From NCBI GenBank assembly GCA_035582835.1, contig JAYKAV010003358.1:153065-217064 (forward strand): a DNA stretch of 64,000 nucleotides. The letters run 5' to 3'. Made by a program: the position numbers and the translations under genes. Of the stretch, positions 48,598 to 60,474 are shown piece by piece. This DNA comes from Phoebastria nigripes. Its lineage: Eukaryota; Chordata; Aves; Procellariiformes; Diomedeidae. Position 1 is the stretch's first letter. The number at the start of each line of letters is the position of its first letter. Below the pieces are notes generated by a model, which saw only the letters and a program-made list of their open reading frames with translations, did not search any database and was not told where the DNA came from.

Positions 48598-50234
48598 CCG
48601 GCATCTGAGCTAGTTACTCTAGACTTCCTTTCTGGATAAAATGGAGAAAAATGGACACACTTTGACTGTTATTCATCTGACATATTTTAGAAGCCTGCTT
48701 TAGGATAATACAGATTACACCCTGAGAGTGCCTCTTTTTCTCTGTCAAATAGAAGGGTAGCCCAAATGTCTCCATTTGGTCAGATGAATCTCAGCATGGG
48801 TATCTGAACAGAAATGGAAAACATTGTGTTCTGCTCTGGCAAAGAAGTCTAATGTGACCCTTGAATCTATAAGCAGGGGAGTCAGTAGGAAGAGAGATGT
48901 CAATTTGCTTCACTGTAAAACATTTATGAGATTGCCTCTGTAACATACAATATACAGATGCAGTGTTCTTTGAAAATGCTGTTTAAAAATGTGTGTGTCA
49001 AAAAATCACAGAAATTAATAGCTGAAGTGGGATTGCAGTGGATAAGAGTAGAATATGAGTCTGACAGAAATGCAATTACTATTTTTGGTGTGCAGAATTG
49101 TGAGCCTGACAGATATTGGACTTGCAATTGGAGATGTTGAGAACTGTTGGTCTGTTTGCTCCTCTCTTACCTTATACTTTAAGACTTAATTAAATCTAAG
49201 ATGTTATTGGGATAAACTTATCTTTGTCCCATTTAATTTTATTAAATTAAACTGACTTCTTTAAATGGACTTGCTGATCTTAATTTTCTCTTTATTAAAA
49301 GCATCTCATTTTAATAAATTTCCCACAGTTGTTTTTGATGCCTCTTTTTAAATTTCTGAGTAAATATTGTAATGTTGTAACTAAGTTGGATAATGTTAAG
49401 GGGAGGTTATTCATACTACCATGTGAAGGTGCTTGGTTTTTTGCACTAATTGTACGCAGAGTCTGGGGAAACCTTCATCTTGATTTGAATGCCTAAGTAG
49501 AGCACTTTTAAACATGAAGGGTGTGAACAACTGTTAAATTTTCCAATACCTATACAATTTAGAGTATTACTAGCCTGTGCAGTTCTTAGNCACTTCCAGA
49601 CACCAGAGTCAGTAATCCATGAAGAGCTGATATTGATTATGTGAGGTAATGCAGCCTGCCTAATACTGAGCAATGCACTGCACAGCTGCAATATGGCATC
49701 CAACTGCAATGTGTCTTATTTTACTTTCAGAATTCAAAAATAAAAAGTACAAATTCAATTCGTTCCCAAGTCAGGCTCACCCCCTCCCAATAGCCTCACA
49801 GGAAACACAACATTGTTTTTGTCTGCAGAGTAGCTTTGGAATTGCCATGTGTCTCATCCACCCTCTTCAGAGCCATATGACAGAAAACACAAGGTCTTTT
49901 CTTCTGACAGCTCAGCTTCTGGTGAGGACAACCTTATGTGGGTTGGAAAGGATGGTTGAACTGGCATTTATGGAGCTGGCATTATTTTTCACGGGGCAGG
50001 GCAGGGGACCTTTCAAAGCTTCAGAAATCACATGTAAATCTTGAATCATGACAGGGCTCTCTGCACTGATCGTTTCACATACTTGTAGTTCTTAATGAAG
50101 TACATTCGCAAGAGTGAAGGTGAGTGAAATCCTCAACTGAAGCTGTAGGCTTCTATAAACCACAGGCCTCATAGTAAGAGATGAGGGGTCTTTGATTCTG
50201 AGTTTAAATTTCATCCAGTATACAAATATAAATA

Positions 50235-50279
50235 CTATATATATAAGATATACATATATATATACACACAAATATATAC
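50235..50279. repeat. TA/CA-rich low-complexity run
   Basis: About 45 bp of mostly alternating TA with some ACACAC. It is a simple-sequence repeat in the intron. Confidence 0.75.
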
Positions 50280-53200
50280 TAGAGTCAAACTCTAGTACCA
50301 CAGTTTGCTTCACAATAGCCTGTGCTTCCCAGTGAGTGTACATTTTTCTTCAGCTAGAGAGTCCTCTATCACAAACTGCTGTCCCATCACAAAACTGTGG
50401 CTTCAAAGTTGAGCACAAATTATCTATGGAAATGAGAAAGACTTAAAATGTTTTATAAGAGATGACCTCAGATATTTTGGGAAACCACTCAAGTGTGCTT
50501 TCTCTTGCTGTGCCTGTAGCTGCACGCACCTGTGATTGCTCGGCAGGCCCTCATACCCTGTTTGCTCTGAAGCACTCAAGTCACAAATTCAGTTTAGCCA
50601 CAGTATAGCAGCTTCCATATCACATTTTCTCACCGACATTATTCTTCATCTTACTGAAAGTGAAGCTTCAGAAGATCTTCAATATCTTCTACTTTCTTAA
50701 TGCTTTCCTTTTGCTGCCAAGTATAAAACAATGAGTTGCTGAGTTTACTAGAAACATAACGTTCAGTAGTTGCTGCACTTTTAAATAGAATCAGAAATAG
50801 AAAATTGTTATTTATGCTTTCAGAGCATAATGTGTCAGAGATCTGTTTTAAATGTCATGCCCTGATTTAAATGTGTCTGAGCTCTTCTGACACCTTCTTC
50901 AAACAAAACCTAAGAAAACTTCTTTTGATTTGAACCCATCAGGTTGGTCAGAATTGTTATGTCAGATGCACATCTGTAGTTGCCACCTAAATTTTTAGAA
51001 ATTAAGCAAATTGTAAGTCATGGTCAGCAATTTGTATGAAATGTTCAGATATTTGAAGTATCCGTAGCTTTTAAAGTGTTAAAATATTACAGTCCAGAAA
51101 ACTTCCTTTTTAAAGATATTTTTAAAGCTTCCACAAAAAGAGAACAAGAACAGAATTACATGCTGCTGTCTCACAGGGCTATCCTTATATAGTCATAGAT
51201 TTTGTGTCCAGAAGGAACGATTATGATTATTTAGTGTGATTTTTCTGTCTTGCAAAAAATATCATACCCAATAATATTTCATATTAAACCCCTAATTTCT
51301 GTTTGAACTATGGTTTATAGGATTTTTTACCATTGTAGAACTGACATTTGCTGGTGCTTACATTACACTCTTGTATTCCATTTGTGTATTTAGAAGAGAA
51401 GATACTGGTCATGGAAAGCTTTAGACCTTGTTTTTTACTCCTCTCAGGGCAGCCTGGCACTCCAATACCCCCTACAAAGCTTTGCTCGTTTCTGCCTATG
51501 TTGGACTGGATACCTGAACACTGGAAATAGGCACATAATGAAGATGCCCTTGGACCTACTTCTTGTAGGAGGAAGGCTGGGAAGGAGAAAAAGAGGTGCA
51601 GGAGTTACTTATTTTTTGGAGTTTCCTGTTCCCACTTCTCCCTTCTGTGGAGGGAGGTGGGGAGTGCTTCATGGTTCCCCTCCATGGCAAATCTCTGGCT
51701 TGTTTCTCTACCTCCATCTGTGAGAAAGAGAAAGATGAACTTTGTAGAGAGGACAGAAAATCCATGTCCTATTTCTATCCTGTAGCCTAAGTATGAAAGG
51801 AGGACTAGCCCTTAATCAACCTTTTCAATGTTCAGGAGATTTTTGGAGGTGCAGTGCATTATAGATGAGCAATGTTGGGGCTGTGGGAGTACATTTGGGC
51901 AGAGGGGGCAATGACACTGACTGGTTGGCATATGCTTGTTTTGGTAAGAGAGAGATCTTCCCTCAGAGGACATACTGTCTGTGTGGGAATCTTTTAACAT
52001 TCAGGATTTAAAATGTTGGGATAGCAAAGAACAGTGACTGCTAACATTGCGTGTAAAAGCAGTGGTGCTTGCAATGAATAGGTAGGGAGCACTTTTAGGA
52101 AGTATAAGAAACAGAAGAGTAGTCAAGGAAAGAGTGTAAAGCAACAGGAAGGAGAGAGAAACATGTATCTGTACTTTGAAGATTATACTCCTTTCTAAGG
52201 AGAGTTCAGTTAAGGATGGGATGTGTTCAGGACACTAGAATAGCAGAAGAGATAGCGAGAGAACTAATTCTTGCAAACAATGTGGGAGCAAAGGAACAGG
52301 AGGGAATGGAACAGATGAACATTTTCAAATGCTGATTTTTGTGGTGGCTGATGTCTATAATTGTTTCAGGAGACGGTGCCTTTATAATAAATATTCCTAT
52401 CACTTAAAGCCAGAACCGCAGAACATTTTACATTTGATCACTATGCAAACAGATTATAATCCTCATCAGATACCCTCTGGTTTTCTTATTTCTCTGTCTT
52501 TTGTTATAGCTTTGTTATAAGTGGTTATAGCTTCATTTTTACAAGTGTCACTAATGGAACCTAAACTGTGGAAAACTGTAATATTTCAAGCAAATACTGA
52601 CATTTAGTGGTGTATTGTGTACCACAGACTATTTTTATAAGCATTTACAGGATGCGCTGGGCAGAGCTGATCATGTCCGTTCTCAGGCTCCTGAAACATA
52701 GATTGCAATGAGTATCTACAAATTTAAAAGTCTGGAGAATTATCATATATAAAAGCTGGAAGTATTCTGAAAGAAAAACAACAACTAATGTTGTTCTGAT
52801 CTACAAGCTATAGGAATTATGATGTTCAAGCAAATATTTAAAAAAAAATTAATCTTGCTCTTTAATGCTTTATACAGCAAAATTATTGTGAAATTTAGGG
52901 GAGAAAAGATGATTCTTTATGGCAGGAAAATTTTGCTTTACAGACTATTTTTCATTTGCCCATTTTGAAAAGCCAAATAGATTTCAAGGGTAGAATTTTG
53001 TCTAGTTGAATTATGTAGGTGAGCCTTTGTGTTTTATGTACCCTGACTAAAATTCAAGAAGATGTGAAGGTACACAGTGTCCTTCTTTTGAGAGGTGTCA
53101 GGTGTGACGAGTTTAACTTATAGCTTGTTTTACTGGAAGAACCGAATACAACTGGAAATTGTTCCATCTAAAGGATTAGAAGCACAGGTCTAAGCAGTCA

Positions 53201-54502
53201 GGGATAGGTAGGCCAAAGGGTAGGTAGTGCGTGGAGATTTCCAGAAAGCTTCACTGTTAAGATGATGAATCCCCAGGTGTGTTTTATCAAGAAAGATGTA
53301 GCAGCACCTGCCATGGTATTGGAAGAATGGAGAGAGGGAATTGAAATGTTGCTGTTGCATCTTAACTCACCTTTTAATGAACAAGTTCCCCCTGCATGTG
53401 CTTGGAGTAAGTGGAAAGCTGGAATCTTCCATGTGGAAAAATTGCTCAAAATAAGTCACAGGATCAATTTTGTCTTTCCTTGTGCCCTAGATTGTGGGTT
53501 CAGCTAGCACATCCAGTGACGCTTCTGCCTCCAATGGATTGTACCTGTGTTATTAAGAGTATTGTGAGGTTGTGTTCTTGCCATGGAAAAGCGTGTGTTG
53601 CAGCTGTCTTTTCTGCTCTCCCCATGAGCCTTCAACACTTCTACTCTCAGTTTTTTCCAGCACACCTCTATGTGCGAAAGCTGAATTGTAAAGCATGCCA
53701 GTTTCAGCCATCATAAGGTTGTCATGCATTGTTGTGATTAGATTATCTAGTCTAATTATTTTTTAGACCAAGAAACAAATATTTTGTTGTTCTGAAGAAC
53801 AAACTCTTATGTTTAGTGTCAATGTTAGAAATAAGGAAAATAATTAGGCACAAGTCACTAACTCTTCCTTCTTTTTCAAAAGCCTCTTCCTTTTCTTCAG
53901 CTAGGGTTCTCCTTTTCTACAGATGAAAAAAGCCTGTCTTCCTTTATTGTTGGCAGCTCTGCACACCTGGAGGTTTGACTGGGAACATGTTCTGAAAAGA
54001 GATGCTTTGAATGGGTGTTACTCTGTGGAAAGCTAAATCTCCCATAGCTGTTACTGCCATGCTCTTAGATTAAATTAAACAGTTTGGTGTAACTATTAAT
54101 CACTTCAATTATTTCCATAATTCCAACTCTAAGGCAGCTTTGCTTTTTNAGCTGGTCTAGTGGTATCACATGGCCATGACTTTCACGGCATTGTCCAACG
54201 GAAAGAAACAACTTACTTGGAAAAATCTTACTAGGTTGGAAGGCAGAACTGTTCTCAGTGACAAGGCCTCCTGGTTGTTTTGTAGCCCCTGCTTGGCTGC
54301 CTGTTTGGAAGCAGCCTCCGTGCCTTGAACTAGAGTGTTTAGGAAAGGACAGGACTTGTTTGGTATATGGAAATCTGATGAAGAACAGTAGAGGTGTAAA
54401 AGGCCCAGCTAGCCTTGTTCCTACGTCAGCCAATCCCCAAAATGCCTCATCTTGAGAACACAGAAGACATCTCATTGCAACCTGTGACTTAAATCCTTCC
54501 CA

Positions 54503-54525
54503 GAGCTGGGCATCTTGCCCAGCTC
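54503..54525. repeat. GC-rich perfect hairpin, 9-bp stem
   Basis: GAGCTGGGC (54503-54511) pairs perfectly with GCCCAGCTC (54517-54525) across loop atctt. No T run follows that would suggest a Pol III or bacterial-type terminator. Confidence 0.8.
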
Positions 54526-55478
54526 CCTCCATCCTAAAGTCTCTTACAAAAGGGATAAAGACCATGAATCCAGAGAGGGCTGGGAGATTATTGGTCCAAC
54601 AGACACTCCCTATCCTCTACCTGGATATGAAGCCAGCGTTGACTTAACCCTATGCACTACTGTAAAGGTTAGAGGAAACCCTAACCTTGCACTGCTTTTT
54701 GTTAATGAAACGCTACAAGACAATGGAAAGCAACTCAAAAGACTGCACAAGAAAGAGAAAGATTAATCCCGTGTCAATGAACACTTCAACCTGATTCATC
54801 CATCGGTCCCACTGTGTGCAAAGTGAGCCCTCATGATACCTCAGTCATTGGCCTGTAACTTGGTGTATAGTTGGTTTTTTTCTTTCACTTATAAATCTGT
54901 CCCCATTCCCATGTTTCTGAGGTTTTGGTTGTAAGGCTTACAGCATGTTACAGAAATACTGAGAATTATACTTGGGCCAGTGGGAAAGGATAGCTTAAAA
55001 GAATCTTTCTTTTTCAGTAGCTTCTTAAACCTAAAATTTCACAGACATCATTATTAGTGTCTTACAGGCCAGATTTATTTTTTAGATCAATCAGTGAGCA
55101 GTGCTTGATCTACAAAGATGTTTTAGAGACAGATTGTTACAGGTTAACAGGCTGAGTTCAGAAACTGATGTAGTCCCATAAAAACTGGTAGAGGTTACAT
55201 TGAAGCTAGCAGATTCAGTGTAAGTCTATCGCAAAGCTGTAAAAGAGGGCTGGGTATGTACATTAACTGTGCTGGTAAAATTTCTACAGTATGAATTTGT
55301 TTGTCCTAACATTCACCTTATGCCTTCTGGTGGCAAATTCAGCTATGCACAAAATTATTTCCAGGTGATCTTTTTGAGCAGAGAACTGATTGTAGGGGAA
55401 GTACATGTGCAAAATGCAGTGGGGTCAGGCTGCCCTCCTTGTAAGGCCCTACAGAATGGTGGGGCAGGTGAGACCAAT

Positions 55479-55500
55479 CTTGATTTAATCTTGATTTAAT
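55479..55500. repeat. Exact 11-bp tandem duplication
   Basis: CTTGATTTAAT is repeated immediately (55479-55489 and 55490-55500). Confidence 0.85.
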
Positions 55501-56738
55501 CATCTCAGGAATACATAGAGGTCTGCTGTTTCATGGAGCAGATAGAAAGACAAAACTGCAAATTAAATGTGAAAGTGAGTGCTGATTCTCACTGTAAATA
55601 TTTTCTGTTCTGAATTTGTGGTAAATAAGGAGCAGTGGAATAAGAAAATTATGCAATTCTAGACAGATACAGATTACAGGTTTTTTAATAGAGGTACTCC
55701 TGTGATGCCCAGTGAGCATCTGTTACAAAGTGCTTGGTTAGATTTTCACACGCCTTCTCAGTTCATCTCCAGGCCTCCACCCCTGATGAAGGCTGATTTT
55801 TTTAGAACTGTATTTAAAATATTCCTGCAAGAATTTGCACTTACAAAACTCTTTTGGGAGTAGCAGGGCCTTTTATAAGGACAGAGAGAGATAATGAACT
55901 GCAGTATTTTAAAGGTCAGATTTTTAAAGGTATTTAAGTGCTTATAGTGATGGAAATGGAATATCTAGATGCTTTTGGAAATCCCTCAAGATGCTTAACT
56001 GTGTCTGTAGATGCTTTAATAAATTTGTTCNAAGTGGTTTGCCTAAGGTGCAGTTAGTCACTGCTAGAGAATTGAAAAGGAAAACTTTCTCTTACTGCTG
56101 CAGCCATTAATCATTTTTGCCTTCTTTATGACAAAGTGATGGGAAAATATAGCTGTTTATAGAATCCAGTGGAATAGGGAAGAAATAGCAATGAGTTATA
56201 AAAGAAAACCGAAGTTCAGCTTTTTCTGAGTAGTAGACTTCTCCTGTAAGCTCATGCTTATAACTGTAATGGATGAAGGTAGCCCCTCTCAGTTTGTAAA
56301 GTCTCTATAATCACCACGTGGTTAATCAAAATTATTTGCTAAATCCTTTCTACAGTGTGGTTGAGAATCTGTGAAGTATTAGGTAGCAGGTCTCTGAGAG
56401 AATTTGATCTGCTCAATACATTTTGATAGTAAACATCACATGCTATTATTTTTCTTTTCTGGTTGATCATAGTTCTTGTTGCAAACCTAATATCTGGTTT
56501 GAGTATTTAATGTTTCCAAGTTTGCATTCATTTTTCTTGATATCATCTCATTTACTTACAAACACAGGGTGAGTATGCATGCCAGGTGAAATGATTTTTT
56601 GTGTATTTACAAAAAATAGTGATACAGTCCCCACAAGCAGCTTTTGTCAGTGTAATCTTTTTACCCTGTTTTTCATCATCACTGCATATTCTCAGTTTAC
56701 TGTTTTTCTCATCAAATGCTTTTGTTTCCATTAACCAG

Positions 56739-56826
56739 GATGCTGAGAAATTGGCCGGTGAAGAGCATGCCTGGAAAGAAGTCAAAGATGCTGTAAATGA
56801 AGTGAGATATCCAAAATCAAAAGAAG
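56739..56826 (+). CDS. SMYD3: SMYD3 internal exon, start of the C-terminal TPR-like domain (about residues 272-301)
   Basis: This 88-bp exon encodes 29 codons plus one base, phase 0 to phase 1 (TTAACCAG|GAT ... AAG|gtatcc). The peptide starts DAEKLAGEEHAWKEVKDAV, matching the human segment DADMLTGDEQVWKEV. The second half (NEVRYPKSKE) is strongly diverged, but the length to the next exon's WEQVLA anchor is unchanged. In human SMYD3 this region begins the helical C-terminal domain that shapes the substrate cleft and contributes to HSP90 and substrate interactions. The final G joins AG of the next exon to give Glu. Skipping this exon would shift the frame. It is 24 kb from the previous exon, and its donor (gtatcc) is the weakest of the five. 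Identity is secure from position, phase and the DA...GE...WKEV pattern. Confidence 0.9.
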
Positions 56827-57284
56827 GTATCCTTTCAGTGACAGGCTACAGTCTGTCATTCCGTTGTGAAAACAATCCAGAGAGCAACTTAGTACGCAGT
56901 TCATCTTTCGAGATTTATTTCCTAAAGGTTTACATTTTTATGTGGTTTTAAAATGTATTTTTAATTCATTTGATGTTTAAACAGTGTAATATTCTTAATC
57001 GTATTAATAATAATAGTCTCTGATTACTTGGACTGGAACTGCTTCATGGCAGGGATAGTAGGTACCCAGGATGTGAATGGATATTTTGGCTCAGGTTTAG
57101 AATTCTGCCATCACAGCCCATCACTTCGTATAAATCCACTTCTAAATGAAATAAAGCTTAATCTGAAACATTGTTTAATTCTTTGTCCCATTACTCCCAT
57201 TGTGAACATTTTCAAGTTCTCATACTTTGCACAGCAATGATGATAACAAGGACATAATCACAGTCAGGTTCACTGCAAACATTA

Positions 57285-57345
57285 TAGAATCATTATAATA
57301 AGTTATAATAATAATATATAATAATGATTGATAATTAAGCAAATT
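57285..57345. repeat. AT-rich, TAA-type low-complexity run
   Basis: About 60 bp made almost only of A and T with imperfect TAA/ATA units. Confidence 0.7.
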
Positions 57346-59395
57346 GAATGAGATGATCTTGCACTAATAAACAGAACTGGAGCCTAATGGCCATCATGTA
57401 GATACTCAATCCAATTAAAAAAATTAGTGAACAGCAACAACCAAGAAAAGATGAGTGGAAGAGAGGTGGAGATTTTTACTAGAAGACTATGGGTATATTG
57501 ATCCCTCTCTCATCTTAGTCTATTCAGTGGAATTTCACTGACTGTGAATTTGGCCTATTGTAGCAAGATGCCTTACCATTTTCAGAAACATGGGCTTTCT
57601 CTGGAGCTAGAGACAATTAAATCTTCCAGTGTTCTTTTTCAGCAGCATAAAAAACAAGTTTGCATAGTGATATTCCAGACTGGAAACAAGTGATGACAAT
57701 TTTTATTGTAACAAAAAAAAAAAATGAACTCAGTTTGTTCCTTTCTAATCCAGAAAGATTTGTTTGTTAGCAAAAGGGAAACACTCATCTCATCTAACTT
57801 TAGTTTTCATGTAGTTTCTAGTATGTCTTAAGTTCCTCTGTAGTCACTGGATTGAGACAGACAATACTGAAATAGATCTTTAGGCATTCAGTTATACTTC
57901 AGGGTCCATGTTTTAACCTGGAAGTTAAATTATAGATATGCAACATGCAGTTGCAATCATTTTTATACCGAAAGTATGGAGCCAGAATACTGGTCCTATT
58001 TAATGTTCCTATATTTAATTGCAGGAGAAATTGCACCTACTGAATTTTGCTAGGGTCTTTAATTAAGATTTCTGATTTAACCGATATTTAAAAATGAGTC
58101 AAACACATTGTAGTAAAAGGTATCAGGACTGGTTGAAAAAATATGTCCTTGTTGTCTGTTCAGCTTCTGTTCTTGGACATGGGCTATTTGAAATGTGTCA
58201 TCTTTCCTTCCATTGCACCACAATACCAGTGCTAATTGGCATGCAGTGGCGAGTACAGTACCTGAAGAGGGGGCTTGATGTTTGTCCACTTGCCAAGAAG
58301 GAATACAAAACCTTCCGTGCTGACTAAGGCACATAGTAATTAGTTTCTGCAAATGTAATTTTTTTAGTAAATTAAACCAACAGTTCCTACAGGTGAGAAA
58401 GTTAGTGACTTCCAAACCTGAGCTACTGATTATAACTGATACAGTGTTGTAATGCTAAATCTGCAGTTAGAGAACTTAAAATAATATGTGTGAGTGAACT
58501 GTCTCAGACACAAATTCCAGTTTAAGCCTACAAATTGAGATGCTAAAGCCCAGTGCAAGGGGATTATTGTGGAGAAAAGGATTCCTCTGTGTCTCGGGCC
58601 ACGCAACAGTAGCAGAGCTGCTTGAGGGCTGCTCCTCTAGTCTTGGGCAGATACAGGACAGCCAGCTTCTCTTTTGTCCCGTTGCAGCTGATTGATAGTT
58701 TGCAATTTATGTGCCTGAAAATTTGGTCCCAACAGGTTTTGCAATATAGCACATCTGCTATTAGATGCTAGTGAGTGAACAAAGCAGTATAATGAGAAGT
58801 GAAAGCANACAGACTAATACTATGCATCAGCTAAAATGGTAATCTTTCAAGAATGTCAGTGCTTTGTACTTTCTACAAAAATTGTATCAAATGGAAATAA
58901 TATCCCTCATTCTTCTGTTTGTCTGTCCTTAATCAGTTGTAAAGAATACATGGATGTTTGCCAGAGATATAAAGGTTAAGGTGCAATTTTATAACAACAC
59001 ATTCCTTCCCTTACATGGTTCTTTCAATCCAAGGGCATGAGAGCAATTCACAAATAATTAGTTTAGCCTTGTAACAACCATGCTATAAATCCTGGCCCAG
59101 CCACATAGTGGTCACATTCCTAAATTTAAGTACGTAAATATTCCCATGTTCAGGAAGGACTAATTACTTCATCAGAGGGTTATCATTGTACACTTAAATC
59201 CATTGCTGGATTGAGGTGAATAGTATTTTCAGTAATGTCGCGAAGATAACTGCTGAACTTCCTTGAGTTGATTGTATGGAAAGGACTGTGATACAAAAAA
59301 TGTTATTACTTCTCTTACTATAAGTCTAATTTTTTTAATTTGATTTGTTCTTACTGGTGTGTATGGTACCTTTTTGGTGTTTAGACTGCTTGCAT

Positions 59396-59420
59396 TCTGG
59401 GACTCCCATAAAGTCCCAGA
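59396..59420. repeat. Perfect hairpin, 9-bp stem and 7-nt loop
   Basis: TCTGGGACT (59396-59404) pairs perfectly with AGTCCCAGA (59412-59420) across loop cccataa. There are no flanking features that assign a role. Confidence 0.8.
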
Positions 59421-60299
59421 TGACAGTACTCATTTAAAATCTGGGAGTATTGGTATTCAGCTTAGGTGTGCTCAGAGAGAAAAGAATCTGGTCCACAGAG
59501 GAGTCAAATCAGTGTAGAATGTAATGAAAATAAGTGATTTGTGGTAAGGAATATCCAACTAAAGTGAATGCAAGCCCCAGCTTACTTTTCCTCTCTTCCA
59601 AACACACAAAAAATCTTCTTGTAGCATTGGAAGTAAAAATCTTCTTTACTGCCAAGTTCCTTAATCCTGAACTACAATCAGACATCAGAACTGCGATGCT
59701 CTTCTTTCGCATGCATGAAACATGCAGCTGTACATGAAAAAAAATCAATGCTCTTCACAACTGTTTCAAGGAGAAAGAAAATTAATTAATAGCAAGAAAA
59801 GGTTCTAATTTCATGAGAATTCTAAACCAAATCTTGGGCAGCTTAAGAGTGTGTGTCATTATTTTAATATATAAAAAATTAAATTTCTTTTTTTAGCTGC
59901 TGAGACATTTTGTTAAGACTCATTTCCATGGGTTCTTGCCCTTGGTGTAAGATCTGGAGGAGTATCTTAAGTAAATAATAATGTTTCAGCAGCTAAATAA
60001 AAAGTATTTGAATTTTAGTTTGTTACGTATTAAAATATCCTTTCATTTTTTCATCTTTCTTTTACCTTTTATTGCTGAAATACTGCCTTCTTTAGAAATT
60101 GTTTTGCTAAATGTAAACAAAGCATAGTTACCTAAGCTACCACTTCTGAGTTCAAGTATGTTTTCAAGAATTGAAGCAGAGTCTGGAATGATGGCAGCTT
60201 TTTTATCTCAATGCCCTAGCTCTTACTCCTTGCTAACAACATTTAGAACTTGTATTTTTGTTTGATTAAAGACATTCCTTTAACTAAGGCTAATAACAG

Positions 60300-60474
60300 A
60301 GTGGGAGCAGGTTCTGGCAAGATGCCAGAATCTCTTAAGCAGCAATACGGGTCGTCTTCCAGACACAAATATCTATCAGCTGAAAATGCTTGACTGTGCT
60401 ATGGATGCCTGTATCAACCTTGAATCCTGGGAAGAAGCTTTGTATTATGGCAGCAGGACTCTGGGACCATACAG
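60300..60474 (+). CDS. SMYD3: SMYD3 internal exon, TPR-like helices (about residues 301-359)
   Basis: This 175-bp exon encodes the last two bases of a Glu codon, 57 codons, and two bases of an Arg codon, ending CATACAG|gtaaga. The peptide runs WEQVLARCQNLLSSN, then GRLPDTNIYQLKMLDCAMDACINL and EEALYYGSRTLGPYR. It aligns without gaps with human SMYD3 from WEQVLAMCQ to EPYR, and the stretch IYQLK.LDCAMDACINL is nearly identical. These are helices of the C-terminal TPR-like domain that covers the substrate-binding cleft. The donor is near-consensus. The acceptor is weak, and a second AG lies 11 bases inside the exon (60309-60310); using it would shift the frame. The remaining ~69 residues must be encoded to the right of the window. 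Confidence 0.97.

Larger units (their letters stand above)
47436..48600 (-). mobile_element. CR1-family LINE fragment on the - strand, gapped
   Basis: On the - strand this reads as CR1 ORF2 from the RT motif A region (VVYLDFSKAFDTV, near 48540-48580) to the 3' end. The 3' terminus at 47436 is marked by two CATAGAAT units, the reverse complement of the CR1 tail repeat. Similarity stops near 48600, so the copy is 5'-truncated. It is clearly different at the protein level from the + strand copy (for example [17 protein letters not shown] against [17 protein letters not shown]), so it is probably another subfamily. A 265-N gap removes its middle. It lies opposite to and tail to tail with the + strand copy, 1.6 kb apart. 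Confidence 0.94.
48601..56738 (+). other. SMYD3 24-kb intron, right part
   Basis: Non-coding sequence lies between the - strand CR1 and the next exon. Contents noticed are a TA/CA-rich run at about 50235-50279, a purine-rich patch at about 52050-52320, a GC-rich hairpin at 54503-54525 next to an 83-codon open frame (54515-54766), and an 11-bp tandem duplication at 55479-55500. The acceptor TTAACCAG at 56738 is preceded by a good T-rich tract. No host gene was recognised. Confidence 0.83.
56827..60299 (+). other. SMYD3 intron, 3.5 kb
   Basis: This is AT-rich non-coding sequence. It holds a TAA/AT-rich run at about 57285-57345, an A run at about 57713-57724 and a perfect hairpin at 59396-59420. 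The 3' end has a poor pyrimidine tract (CTAATAACAG|AG). Reading frames such as 58077-58415 (-) and 56601-56951 (+, overlapping the preceding exon) are not separate genes. Confidence 0.88.

Noticed and set aside
54065..54565. 166-codon frame on the - strand
   Set aside because: It contains an N, has no recognised domain, overlaps the opposite-strand 54515-54766 frame, and has no promoter or splice evidence.
56601..56951. 116-codon frame on + containing the SMYD3 exon
   Set aside because: Only 56739-56826 is exon. The flanks are intron read-through with clear splice sites on both sides.
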